Of a stretch of DNA of 64,000 nucleotides, positions 18,495 to 26,344 are shown piece by piece. The notes beneath the pieces were generated by a model that was given only the letters and a program-made list of their open reading frames with translations, ran no database searches and was not told the DNA's origin. The stretch covers positions 1-64,000 of the forward strand of contig JAVIYP010000008.1 in the NCBI GenBank assembly GCA_031323845.1, in the 5' to 3' direction. Made by a program: the position numbers and the translations under genes. Each line of letters begins with the position of its first letter. Position 1 is the first letter of the stretch. Source of the DNA: PUPG01 sp031323845. GTDB lineage: Bacteria; Bacteroidota; Bacteroidia; Bacteroidales; UBA7960.

Positions 18495-21400
18495 CTATTT
18501 AAAGGCTTTTTCAAGCAGTGCATCTCCTGCGAGGTTCAAACGGTGGAAGTAATCGGGCACAGTTTTCCCGGTCAGCTTATCTACATAAAGTTTTGCAAGG
18601 TATTGACCCAGCATGAATCCCTGGCCTCGCAGGCCAAGGAACAGGCCTTTCTCCACATCAATGATCATCCGGGGTTCGATGTAATAACCTGCCCAGAGTG
18701 CCTGGAAGCCGACCGCTGATATTTCGGGGATCCAGTCGATAAATATTTCCGACACAATCTCAGCAAATTCTCTTGAGTTGATTTTTACGTCTTTATCCGT
18801 TTCGAGCGGTTCCACCTGGGGTGAGGCACAGCCGATTACCTGTCCGGTATCACCGAGCTGCTGGCCATACACTGCTGTAAAGCCCTTGTAGCTGCGACGA
18901 TCTATCAGCATATCGAGGGGGTTGCCGTTGATGCCCAGCATAGGCAGGCGCCGGGTAATGAAGGCCTGGTGTTTTACCGGGTACAGGCCCGTTTCAATGT
19001 CGAGCATCTGCGCAAAACGCCCTCCCTCATCGCCAAGGGCATTGATAAACAATGGGGTGTGGTACTCTATATACTCACCCTCGTGGGTCAGTACTATGGC
19101 TTTGTAGCGGTCACCGTTTTTCGCGACATCCACCAACCTGCTTTGCTCTGACAATACTCCTCCGGCATTGACGGCCAGTTGGCGCAGACCTTCAATAACC
19201 TTACCGGGCGTGGCCTGCCAGCATTCGCTTGTTTTCAGCGCAGCAATGTATTTATTGTTGCTGTCATTGTAATAGGGCGAGATCTCCCGTTTGAACGCAG
19301 AAGGTTCAATCATCCGGGCCTTTTGCCAGGCCATGGACTCTTCGAGCACCCTGTACATAGCCTCATCGTGGGCAAACGTAATGTAGTTTATCAGCCTGAA
19401 GTCAATATTGGCCTTTTGCTGCAGCTCACGGAACATTTCCAGGTTATGCCGCGCGATATCGGTAAGCTCCGGCAAACTGAACACCGGCCTTCCCCCGGCA
19501 ATGTTCCGCCAGGAACTTCCGAAACCGTAATTGATCATCACCGGATTGTAGCCCTCTTCGGCAAGGAACCTGAACAGGGCGCTGCCTCCGATACCTCCGC
19601 CGGCAACCAGGGCCGGCGTTTCAATAACTTTTCGTGCCTTGCGGTGAACGTTGGTAAGGATACGGTCCTTGTGTGATGAAGGATACATCTCGCCGATGGT
19701 GATCTGGTTCGACATCGGCGCCCTGGGAGTTGACCCTCCGACCAGGGTAATGCCTTTCGGCCGCAAATTCATCCTGAGACGCTGTATGCACCGCTTACCA
19801 CGGCAAGGTCCCATGCCCAGGTGCGTCGTATGTTTGATCTCCTCAACCGAAATAAACTTCCGGTCACCAATAACCGACAAAACATCATCAAACGCTACAT
19901 CGTCGCAATGGCACATGTAAAACGAGCCGTCAGGCTCTTCGGCATAAGGTTTCATTGACAAAGGCTGCGGTTTATCGCGCTTGATGATGAAGCCCCTGAC
20001 GTTCAGCTGATCCTCCGGTGCCATAACGGTTTCAGCCTTCACCCTGACAATGTGCGTCAGGTTTTCCTTGCGCAGCACACGCTGTATCACACCCTCCCCG
20101 AGGATGTTGGCATGGTTGTCTACCAGGAACACTTCCTCACCCTCATCAACATCAAACTCAACAGGAAGAAAAAAGATACCCCGCTTCAGGTTGTAACCAA
20201 AAATTGCCAGTCCCGGACACTGATATACACAATCCATACAGCCCACACATTTTTCAAAATCGATATGGGGCACAGTGCTTGTTGAAGATTTGGTGATGGC
20301 GCCATAGCTGCAGGCAAAAGCGCAAGGGTTGCAGGCGAAGCCATGGAGGCAGTCGATGAGGACAAAGGGTTTTTCCATCCGTTTTTCATCGGGCATGAAG
20401 GGTTCGTCCAGCACTTTTATGGGGTGTTGCTGTGAATCTATATATTCTTTGGAGACCAGCAGATAATCATCATAATTAAACTGCTGCTTCATGTTTTCAA
20501 GTATTTCATAGGCCACCTGTTTGCCGCGCAGCACGGCGCTGGTGCCCTCTCCTATGCGTATGGCATCACCGGCGCCATAGCAGTTGCGCCCGAACATTTC
20601 ACGTCCTTTTTCGAGCAGCACGTCGTCGGGCATAAGCCCTGTGCAAATATTGATCGCATCAATGCCCTCAATCACTTTTTCCGTGCCGGGAACAGGTTTA
20701 AAGTTTTTTGCCTCGGCAACCACTGCGGCGCTCACGCCATCGCCCTTTTTGTTGGGTAAGGCTTCAAGTATCATGTGGTTGAGCAGCACTGGAATGCCCA
20801 GGCGCCTCACACGGTTTGCCTGCACCGGGAAACCGCCTTCGTGCGGCATGGCCTCCAGGATAGCTTTTACCCTGGCACCGGCCTGCGTGAGCTGATAACT
20901 GGTGAGGTAACCGATGTTCCCGGCCCCAACCGTTAAGATGTTCTTACCAAGAAGCGTCAGCTCCGTGTTCATCATTTTCTGAATGACGGCAGCGGTATAT
21001 ACCCCCGGGATGTCGTCGTTGTGAAAGGTCGGTAAAAACGGGACTGCCCCTGACGCCACCACAAAATGAGTGCAGTCGATGTAGAAAATTTCATTGGTAC
21101 TGAAGTTTTTGGCAGCTACGCGGTTTCCTTCAAAAACATCCCATACGGTGCTGTTGAGCATAATACCCGAATGATCGTCGCCGGCAAGGGTCTTCGAGAT
21201 TTCAAACCCGCGCATCCCACCGTACTTTTTTTCCTTCTCAAAAAAGAAGAACTGATGCGTCTGCATGTTAAACTGACCGCCGATCTCAGCGTTGCTGTCC
21301 ACCACAATATTGCTGACTCCTTGATCATTAAGGATTTCACGCGCTGCCAGACCCGCCGGCCCCGCCCCCACGATCACCACCCGGGTCTTGTAAACGTTCG

Positions 21401-21728
21401 CCGGCTCCTGTTTGACAAACGCGGAAGGCCTGGCTACATAATCAAGCGGTATCTCGGCAACCTTGCTGACATGGTCAACGGGAGTTATGCAAATACGTTT
21501 CACCTCGCCATCCACGAGCATTTCGCAGGCACTGCATTTCCCAATACCGCACTCCAGACTGCGGCTCCGGTGTTTAATGCTGTGACTGTGTATGGGATAA
21601 CCGGCCTGATGCAAGGCCGCGGCAATGGTAAAGCCTATTTCTCCGTAAACTGTTTCCCCGCGATATTCAAAAGAATGCCTGGTGGTTTCTTTTATGCTTA
21701 TGATGGGATGTTTGGTGATTTTATTCAT
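18495..21728 (-). CDS. single-chain multi-cofactor FAD/iron-sulfur dehydrogenase (HcnABC/LhpBEF-like fusion)
   Basis: 1077 residues, no signal peptide. In order: a 2Fe-2S ferredoxin-like domain (C60, C65, C68, C80); an FAD/NAD-type pyridine-nucleotide oxidoreductase with VGAGPAG near 120 and a second dinucleotide motif VGAGNIG near 268; two 4Fe-4S clusters (C460, C466, C469, C473 and C494, C497, C500, C504); a BFD-like 2Fe-2S site (C606, C608, C642, C647); and a second DAO-type FAD domain starting VAGGGIGG near 710. HcnA/B/C cyanide synthases and D-hydroxyproline or opine dehydrogenases have similar parts on separate subunits. It most likely oxidises an amino or imino acid; the substrate is unknown. 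Start ATG 21728 is preferred over TTG 21755. Confidence 0.8.
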   Translation of the reverse strand: MNKITKHPIISIKETTRHSFEYRGETVYGEIGFTIAAALHQAGYPIHSHSIKHRSRSLECGIGKCSACEMLVDGEVKRICITPVDHVSKVAEIPLDYVARPSAFVKQEPANVYKTRVVIVGAGPAGLAAREILNDQGVSNIVVDSNAEIGGQFNMQTHQFFFFEKEKKYGGMRGFEISKTLAGDDHSGIMLNSTVWDVFEGNRVAAKNFSTNEIFYIDCTHFVVASGAVPFLPTFHNDDIPGVYTAAVIQKMMNTELTLLGKNILTVGAGNIGYLTSYQLTQAGARVKAILEAMPHEGGFPVQANRVRRLGIPVLLNHMILEALPNKKGDGVSAAVVAEAKNFKPVPGTEKVIEGIDAINICTGLMPDDVLLEKGREMFGRNCYGAGDAIRIGEGTSAVLRGKQVAYEILENMKQQFNYDDYLLVSKEYIDSQQHPIKVLDEPFMPDEKRMEKPFVLIDCLHGFACNPCAFACSYGAITKSSTSTVPHIDFEKCVGCMDCVYQCPGLAIFGYNLKRGIFFLPVEFDVDEGEEVFLVDNHANILGEGVIQRVLRKENLTHIVRVKAETVMAPEDQLNVRGFIIKRDKPQPLSMKPYAEEPDGSFYMCHCDDVAFDDVLSVIGDRKFISVEEIKHTTHLGMGPCRGKRCIQRLRMNLRPKGITLVGGSTPRAPMSNQITIGEMYPSSHKDRILTNVHRKARKVIETPALVAGGGIGGSALFRFLAEEGYNPVMINYGFGSSWRNIAGGRPVFSLPELTDIARHNLEMFRELQQKANIDFRLINYITFAHDEAMYRVLEESMAWQKARMIEPSAFKREISPYYNDSNNKYIAALKTSECWQATPGKVIEGLRQLAVNAGGVLSEQSRLVDVAKNGDRYKAIVLTHEGEYIEYHTPLFINALGDEGGRFAQMLDIETGLYPVKHQAFITRRLPMLGINGNPLDMLIDRRSYKGFTAVYGQQLGDTGQVIGCASPQVEPLETDKDVKINSREFAEIVSEIFIDWIPEISAVGFQALWAGYYIEPRMIIDVEKGLFLGLRGQGFMLGQYLAKLYVDKLTGKTVPDYFHRLNLAGDALLEKAFK

Positions 21729-21788
21729 AGAGACCGTGCTTGAAACTTGGTGCAACTTGGTTTGACAGGTACTTTCCGCTACATACGA

Positions 21789-21813
21789 GGCTCACACTAA
21801 AAAATGTGAAGCC
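21789..21813. promoter_or_regulatory. inverted repeat at the predicted transcription start of the flavoprotein gene
   Basis: GGCTCACAC on the left faces TGTGAAGCC on the right across about seven bases, an almost perfect inverted repeat with one bulge. It directly follows the -7 box at 21815-21822 on the minus strand, so it overlaps the expected transcription start. It could be an operator or a 5' mRNA hairpin; which one cannot be told from sequence. Confidence 0.45.
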
Positions 21814-21814
21814 A

Positions 21815-21822
21815 CAAAGTTA
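21815..21822 (-). promoter_or_regulatory. -7 promoter box of the flavoprotein gene
   Basis: Minus strand TAACTTTG, a full match to TAnnTTTG, 86 bases upstream of the ATG at 21728. No exact TTG at -33, only TTC-like bases. Confidence 0.5.
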
Positions 21823-22018
21823 ATTATTTAGTCATGTTTTCATTGAAAAAATAAAACGCGGCAGGAAATCCCTGTTACCGGTCAGAAGCATATGTATTGG
21901 ATGCAACTGTATATATTCTGGTCAAAAACATGTATCTTAGTAGGACGAAATACAACCGGCGGATTGATGGGCGGCATGGAGAAATACGACAGAAGCCGGG
22001 AAACGGAGTTTTGAGGTT

Positions 22019-22310
22019 GGAGGTCAGAAGTCGGAGGTCAGATGTCGGAGGTCGGAAGTCGGAGGTCAGATGTCGGAGGTCGGAAAACTATTGTTGAATC
22101 GTTTAATCGTTTAATCGTTTATTTGCTGGTTTCTTTTTGAAGGATTAGGAGCTCGAAGTTTATTTCGAACGCAGTGAGAAATCTGTCAGGAAGTCGGAAG
22201 TCAGAAGTCAGAGGCCAGAAGCTTGTTTCGAACGCAGTGAGAAATCTGTTAGGAAGTCTGAGGTCAGAATTCAGAAGTCAGAAGTCAGAGGTCAGAGGGT
22301 TGATGTTTGA
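22019..22310. repeat. short tandem repeats with 7-base units plus two copies of a 23-base core
   Basis: 22019-22081 is nine consecutive 7-base units alternating GGAGGTC with AGAAGTC, AGATGTC or GGAAGTC. 22097-22120 holds 8-base TTTAATCG units. A 23-base core TTTCGAACGCAGTGAGAAAT(CTG) occurs at 22163 and again at 22226, each followed by AGGAAGTC-type units and then further AGTCAGA-like heptads to about 22300. Two other copies of the core lie at 36141-36160 (inverted) and 38188-38210. No start-to-stop ORF here looks like a gene. Confidence 0.85.
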
Positions 22311-22321
22311 GGTTAGTCACC

Positions 22322-22650
22322 AGATGGGCGCAGGCCCATAATATATATTAAGCTAACTGTTAAACGTAGTCTGTTTATAATAAATATATTAAGGCAGTAA
22401 TTAATGTGGTCTCTGTGAGCCTCCCCGCATGGGCGAAACAGGTGTTTCTTCTCTGTGGTACTCTGTGTCTTCTCTGTGGTACTCTGTGTGATGTTTTTTG
22501 TTACACAGAGGCACACAGAGTTTTCACAGAGTTACACAGAGACAGTTTTCGACGATTATCACCATATTGATTTGGAATGTTACCATTAAATTATTGCAAA
22601 TCGTAAACGACTAATAAACATTGAAATAGATAGTTATTAGATGAAAGATG
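22322..22650. repeat. dispersed repeat of about 320 bases, copy 1, with CTCTGTG/ACACAGAG hairpin
   Basis: This segment matches 53982-54300 along its whole length with scattered changes. Shared landmarks in order: TTAAGCTAAC(T/C)GTTAAA, GTAGTCTGTTTATAAT, CCCCGCATGG, CTCTGTGTGAT followed by GTTACACAGAG, and GTT(A/G)TTAGATGAAAGA at the right end. The centre holds tandem CTCTGTG units facing tandem ACACAGAG units, able to form a long hairpin. No ORF is conserved between the two copies. Confidence 0.75.
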
Positions 22651-22899
22651 TTGGAAAGAAAGAAGCCCGTTCCCGGCTTCAGGGCAAGCCACCAGGCAGA
22701 GAAGTGGTGACTCAGCTCCCGACTTTTGCCTGTAGGGCATTAAGGTTTTTATTGCCAAGGCATTAAGATTTTTATTTAACAAGATAACGCCTAAGTGCCT
22801 GACTGTCTCTGAGAAACTTTCAATAATGATATTCTCGCCCAGAAAAAAGCGGAAATCCCTAACTAATTTAGTCCGGTTTAATGGGCGTTAGACCAGGCA

Positions 22900-23250
22900 G
22901 ATTTTCTTGCTAAAAGCTAAAGGCCAAAAGCAGATTAAGTGAAAAGTGAAAAGTGAAAAATGGCTGTTGGCCGTTAGCTGTTGGCTGTTGGCAAATGTTC
23001 TTGCTAAAAGCTAAAAGCTAAAGGCCAAAAGCAGATTAAGTGAAAAATCAACGATTAAACGATTAAACAATTAAACGATTAAACGAATCAACAATAGCCA
23101 TACATCTGCACATCTTCACATCTGCACATCTGCACATCTTCACATCTGCACATCTGCACATCTGCACATCTGCACATCTGCACATCTGCACATCTGCACA
23201 TCAATTCGTCATCTTAGGCATAAGCATAAAATGCAGACAATCAAAAATAT
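22900..23250. repeat. mosaic of 7-base and 8-base tandem repeats
   Basis: In order: AAAAGCT and AAAAGTG heptads (22912-22960), GGCTGTT heptads (22962-22992), a second AAAAGCT set (23003-23030), TTAAACGA octads (23053-23085), then twelve and a half ACATCTGC/ACATCTTC octads (23102-23202), and a tail ATCTTAGGCATAAGCATAAAATGCAGACAA that resembles the tail of the array near 38450-38480. With the two entries above it fills the 1.5 kb gap 21756-23300; the stretch 22651-22899 shows only two direct GGCATTAAG repeats near 22736 and 22760. Confidence 0.85.
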
Positions 23251-23300
23251 ACGTAATTGTAAGACATAAACCTTAGCAATAAAAAGCGATTGCAGGGCGA

Positions 23301-23771
23301 CTAATGCGTAATGAGCAAACGATTCGTCTGGGAGTTGAAATAGGTGCGGTATTCACGGAGGGGATAGTTTGAAGTTCCGCTTACCGGAGATCCGTCAAGG
23401 AGTGAAAAAACGGCTTCGCTGCAATCGGCACCGACCAGCACAGCACTGTCTTCTGAAATGCTGAGCGTGCAGCTGTGCGGGTTTATCGGACAGGCACGAT
23501 CGAAAGCCCTGAACTGGTCGGTGGAAACACGGTAAACAAAGATACCCCTGTACCCTCCCGACTCTTCGCGCAAAAATTGATGCGACATGCCGGGGTTGCT
23601 TAAGTTATAGTGAATGACGTTGAATTCGAAATGTATATGAACATAGGGTACGGGATGTTCATCGTCTTTGCTGCATGATGCATGGCTAAGCGTAAGAGCC
23701 ACAGCAATTATAAGCATCATTACATAAATGCTCCTGTAACTCTTCAATAGCCGTGGTATCTCCCCTGACAT
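23301..23771 (-). CDS. lipoprotein with a degenerate Rieske-like domain
   Basis: A 156-residue protein with an N-terminal membrane segment (about residues 15-29) running into HASC, a possible lipobox with C33, then an acidic SKDDE stretch. The remainder looks like a Rieske fold: FDRACPINP resembles the first cluster motif and ADCSEAVFSLLDGSPVSG with the following YPLREY resembles the second, but the histidine ligands are absent. It therefore probably does not hold a normal 2Fe-2S cluster. Similar small lipoproteins occur in Bacteroidota; function unknown. It borders the repeat field on its 3' side. Confidence 0.6.
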   Translation of the reverse strand: MSGEIPRLLKSYRSIYVMMLIIAVALTLSHASCSKDDEHPVPYVHIHFEFNVIHYNLSNPGMSHQFLREESGGYRGIFVYRVSTDQFRAFDRACPINPHSCTLSISEDSAVLVGADCSEAVFSLLDGSPVSGTSNYPLREYRTYFNSQTNRLLITH

Positions 23772-23838
23772 CTTTTATCCGATAGCTAAACAATACACAA
23801 AAATTCAGTGTTTATAACGTAAAGTTAGCATTTTTTGG

Positions 23839-23846
23839 TATTTTTG
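23839..23846 (+). promoter_or_regulatory. possible -7 promoter box
   Basis: TATTTTTG, matching TAnnTTTG, 58 bases upstream of the ATG at 23905. No -33 TTG at the expected distance. Confidence 0.35.
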
Positions 23847-23904
23847 CTTAAGCTGCGTGTCAGAAAAGGGTCGTTGTTAAGGGCAGTATGAATGACAAAA
23901 CATT

Positions 23905-24387
23905 ATGGAAGATTTTGTATATATAATACTTATCATCGTTTGGTTGTTGGTCAGTTTCCTGAGAAAGAAGCCTAAAACCCAGAAGCAAAGGGAAAAGCCC
24001 GAGCCGTCAGCACAACCCGAGGCTGTTCCTGCAGAAGAAGAACTCAGCATGGAAGAAATGCTTCAGGAGTTCCTGGGAGGTAAGAAACAACAGAAACAGG
24101 AAGCAGGTTCCAAAACCACCCCGGACATAGCGACCGACCAGGGCACTGTTGATCCGAAGTTTGAGCAACACGTAGGACAGGAGGGTGTTTCTGAAGATTT
24201 TGAGTTCGCCACGGAAGGTAAGATTGAGACCATTGATGACCTGATCAAATCACACAAAACCCAGGAAGCACTTGCACTGGCAAAGGCCGAGGATGAATAC
24301 GGCAGCGAATCCTCCGGAGATATTCCGGAATTCGACCTGAGGACGGCGGTCATTTTTTCTGAAATACTGAATAAAAAATATTCATGA
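23905..24387 (+). CDS. small membrane-anchored protein of unknown function
   Basis: 160 residues. Residues 4-20 form one membrane-spanning segment (FVYIILIIVWLLVSFL), followed by a basic RKKPKTQKQREK stop-transfer and a long, acidic, Glu/Gln/Pro-rich tail that is predicted to be mostly disordered and cytoplasmic. The C-terminal EFDLRTAVIFSEILNKKYS is the only well-ordered looking part and resembles short C-termini of other uncharacterised Bacteroidota proteins. I do not recognise a family. It has its own -7 box and precedes the greA leader. Confidence 0.6.
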   Translation: MEDFVYIILIIVWLLVSFLRKKPKTQKQREKPEPSAQPEAVPAEEELSMEEMLQEFLGGKKQQKQEAGSKTTPDIATDQGTVDPKFEQHVGQEGVSEDFEFATEGKIETIDDLIKSHKTQEALALAKAEDEYGSESSGDIPEFDLRTAVIFSEILNKKYS

Positions 24388-24392
24388 TTTTT

Positions 24393-24423
24393 TTGGACTG
24401 AATTGTTTTTTTCTCTACATTTG
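24393..24423 (+). promoter_or_regulatory. promoter upstream of the greA leader
   Basis: TTG at 24393-24395, a 20-base spacer, and TACATTTG at 24416-24423: a near-ideal Bacteroidota housekeeping promoter. It lies six bases past the stop of the preceding gene. The predicted start, near 24430, is only about 20 bases before a strong hairpin with a T-run. Confidence 0.7.
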
Positions 24424-24448
24424 CATCAGTAACGTAAAAAAGTAAAGG

Positions 24449-24488
24449 CCTGATTTTGGAACTGTTCCATAATCAGGTATTTTTTCTG
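24449..24488 (+). terminator. intrinsic terminator or attenuator in the greA leader
   Basis: CCTGATT at 24449-24455 pairs with AATCAGG at 24471-24477, and inside it TGGAA pairs with TTCCA across a CTG loop, with one mismatch. TATTTTTTCTG follows. With the promoter at 24393-24423 this defines a possible transcript of about 55-60 bases, either a small RNA or an attenuated leader. Confidence 0.6.
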
Positions 24489-24521
24489 TAAGCCCCTGTT
24501 GTTTTAAAGGCATTTCTTTAT

Positions 24522-24552
24522 CGCTTGTTTACATCATCGGAATAAACAGGCG
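24522..24552 (+). other. second hairpin in the greA leader
   Basis: CGCTTGTTTA at 24522-24531 pairs with TAAACAGGCG at 24543-24552 (one G-T pair) over an 11-base loop. It has no T-run and lies between the terminator-like hairpin and the greA start at 24673. Its role is unknown. Confidence 0.35.
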
Positions 24553-24672
24553 AGGAAAGTGTTTGTTGTACAGAAGGCGCAGATCAAATGATGATAATCT
24601 ATTTCCAGACGTTCCTAAATGCTGATTGTCAGCTTGTTGAAATGTCTGGTTATTCTTTTAATATTCAGTGCT

Positions 24673-25146
24673 ATGAACCAGGTTAAGTATTTTACGAAAG
24701 AAGGGCTTGAAAAATTGCAGCATGAGCTGGAACGTTTAAAGTCGGTCGACAGACCGGCCATATCCCAACAAATTGCCGAGGCCCGCGAAAAAGGAGATTT
24801 GTCCGAAAACGCAGAATATGACGCTGCCAAAAACGAGCAGGGAATGCTCGAATTGCGTATTGCCAAGCTGGAAGAGACGCTGAGCCAGGCACGCGTCATT
24901 GATGAAAGTCAGCTCGACGTGAGCAAGGTGTCCATTTTATCCAGGGTGAAGCTGAAAAACCTTAAAAACAATGCTGTTATGGAATATACCCTGGTTCCGG
25001 AGAATGAAGCGGATATAAAAGCCGGCAAGATCTCTGTCAGCTCTCCCATTGCACGTGGACTGCTGGGAAAAAAAGCAGGTGAAAAGGTGGAAATTAGCGT
25101 GCCGGCCGGGCTGATGACTTTTGAGCTCATCGAAATATCGCGCTAA
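24673..25146 (+). CDS. greA: transcription elongation factor GreA
   Basis: A 157-residue factor that rescues backtracked RNA polymerase by stimulating transcript cleavage. The N-terminal coiled coil carries the tip acidic residues in REKGDLSENAEYDAAK, and the C-terminal FKBP-like domain includes SPIARGLLGKKAGEKVEI. I start at ATG 24673 (MNQVKYFTKEGLEKL); the upstream extension to 24619 is hydrophobic and not family-like. A 67-base gap separates it from the HIT gene. Confidence 0.95.
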   Translation: MNQVKYFTKEGLEKLQHELERLKSVDRPAISQQIAEAREKGDLSENAEYDAAKNEQGMLELRIAKLEETLSQARVIDESQLDVSKVSILSRVKLKNLKNNAVMEYTLVPENEADIKAGKISVSSPIARGLLGKKAGEKVEISVPAGLMTFELIEISR

Positions 25147-25213
25147 ACGCGTTTATTTCTTAATGATCAACACAAAAAACAACACGCACAACTTCCAATA
25201 CAACGTATAAGAT

Positions 25214-25612
25214 ATGTCCGGTATATTCACAAAGATTCACAGGGGAGAGATTCCCTCCTATAAGGTAGCAGAAGACGATCGGTTTTTTGCCTTTCTGGAT
25301 ATTAACCCGCTGGCGAAAGGGCATACGCTTGTCATTCCCCGGCAGGAAACCGACAATATATTCGATCTTGATGCGGATACCTATGCAGGCTTATGGCTGT
25401 TTGCCAGAAAAGTAGCTGCCGCACTGGCCGATACCATGCCCTGCGAGCGTATTGGAGTGGCAGTGGTGGGCCTGGAGGTGCCCCACGCACATATTCACCT
25501 GGTGCCCATAAACGGAATTTACGATATCGACTTCAGCAAGCCGAAACTGGAATTAAGTCCTGAGGAGTTTAAACACATTGCTCAGCGCATTGCCGGGGCT
25601 ATGCGTGACTGA
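25214..25612 (+). CDS. HIT family nucleotide-binding protein
   Basis: A 132-residue histidine-triad protein. The N-terminal SGIFTKIHRGEIPSYKV and the triad VPHAHIHLVPI (HxHxH) define the HIT family, probably the Hint/YcfF branch, which hydrolyses purine nucleoside phosphoramidates. Full length. It follows greA and ends two bases before the convergent ruvC stop. Confidence 0.92.
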   Translation: MSGIFTKIHRGEIPSYKVAEDDRFFAFLDINPLAKGHTLVIPRQETDNIFDLDADTYAGLWLFARKVAAALADTMPCERIGVAVVGLEVPHAHIHLVPINGIYDIDFSKPKLELSPEEFKHIAQRIAGAMRD

Positions 25613-25613
25613 A

Positions 25614-26174
25614 CTACTGCTTAACACGATCGGGATTGTCTGCAATAAATGTTTTCCAGCCCGAATAACTCTTTTTTCTTCCGGAGGTGACCTGATCGCC
25701 CTGATAATGGTGGCACAAGGCCGTAGCAAGTGCATCGGTTATGTCAAGATTGTCGGGTACTCCCTTGATTTGTAAAATTCTGTATAACATCGCGGCCACC
25801 TGTTCCTTTGAAGCACTTCCCTTTCCGGTAATGGATTGTTTGATCTTGCGCGGAGAATATTCGAAAACAGGTATGTTGCGGTGTAAAGCAGCGGCAATCG
25901 CAACCCCCTGGGCACGGCCCAGCTTCAGCATCGATTGAATGTTTTTCCCGTAAAACGGGCTTTCCACAGCCAGCTCATCCGGGTGGTATTCATCAATGTT
26001 GCGAAGCACCGTCTCAAATATCTTTTTCAGCTTCAGGGGGTGGTTCCCAAGCTTGTCCAGCTTTAGCACATCCATGGCAATCAAATGGATTTTTTTCCCT
26101 TCGACGCCTATAACCCCCAAACCCATGCTGTTGGTTCCGGGGTCTATTCCTATGATCACTTTATCGTGGTTCAA
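25614..26174 (-). CDS. ruvC: crossover junction endodeoxyribonuclease RuvC
   Basis: About 186 residues. RuvC cuts Holliday junctions during recombination, working with RuvAB. Visible acidic site residues are D in IGIDPGTN, E in VESPFYGKN and the C-terminal D in DITDALATAL. No ATG gives a family-like start: the ORF opens at 26294 with 40 extra residues, so I chose TTG at 26174, just before NHDKVIIGIDPG. Another TTG at 26201 is possible. It diverges from susC with the start regions about 170 bases apart. Confidence 0.88.
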   Translation of the reverse strand: MNHDKVIIGIDPGTNSMGLGVIGVEGKKIHLIAMDVLKLDKLGNHPLKLKKIFETVLRNIDEYHPDELAVESPFYGKNIQSMLKLGRAQGVAIAAALHRNIPVFEYSPRKIKQSITGKGSASKEQVAAMLYRILQIKGVPDNLDITDALATALCHHYQGDQVTSGRKKSYSGWKTFIADNPDRVKQ

Positions 26175-26344
26175 GACGGCCCAAGTTACAAAAAACCGCA
26201 ATAATTCTGGCGGGTTAAGCTTTTTTTTTATGAAAGGACATGATTTGTGTTCAGCTTTTTTTATATTTACAAGTTGAAACGCATTCATCACCACATCATA
26301 ATTACTCTATTATTGCCTTTTTTATTCACCAAAACCAATCAAAC

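Noticed and set aside
23102..23202. Regular repeats that might be a CRISPR array
   Set aside because: The units are 8 bases and directly abutting; there are no spacers and no cas genes in the window.
26262..26269. TATATTTA upstream of susC as a promoter
   Set aside because: One mismatch in the last base and the nearest TTG is only 14 bases away, too close for the -33 element.
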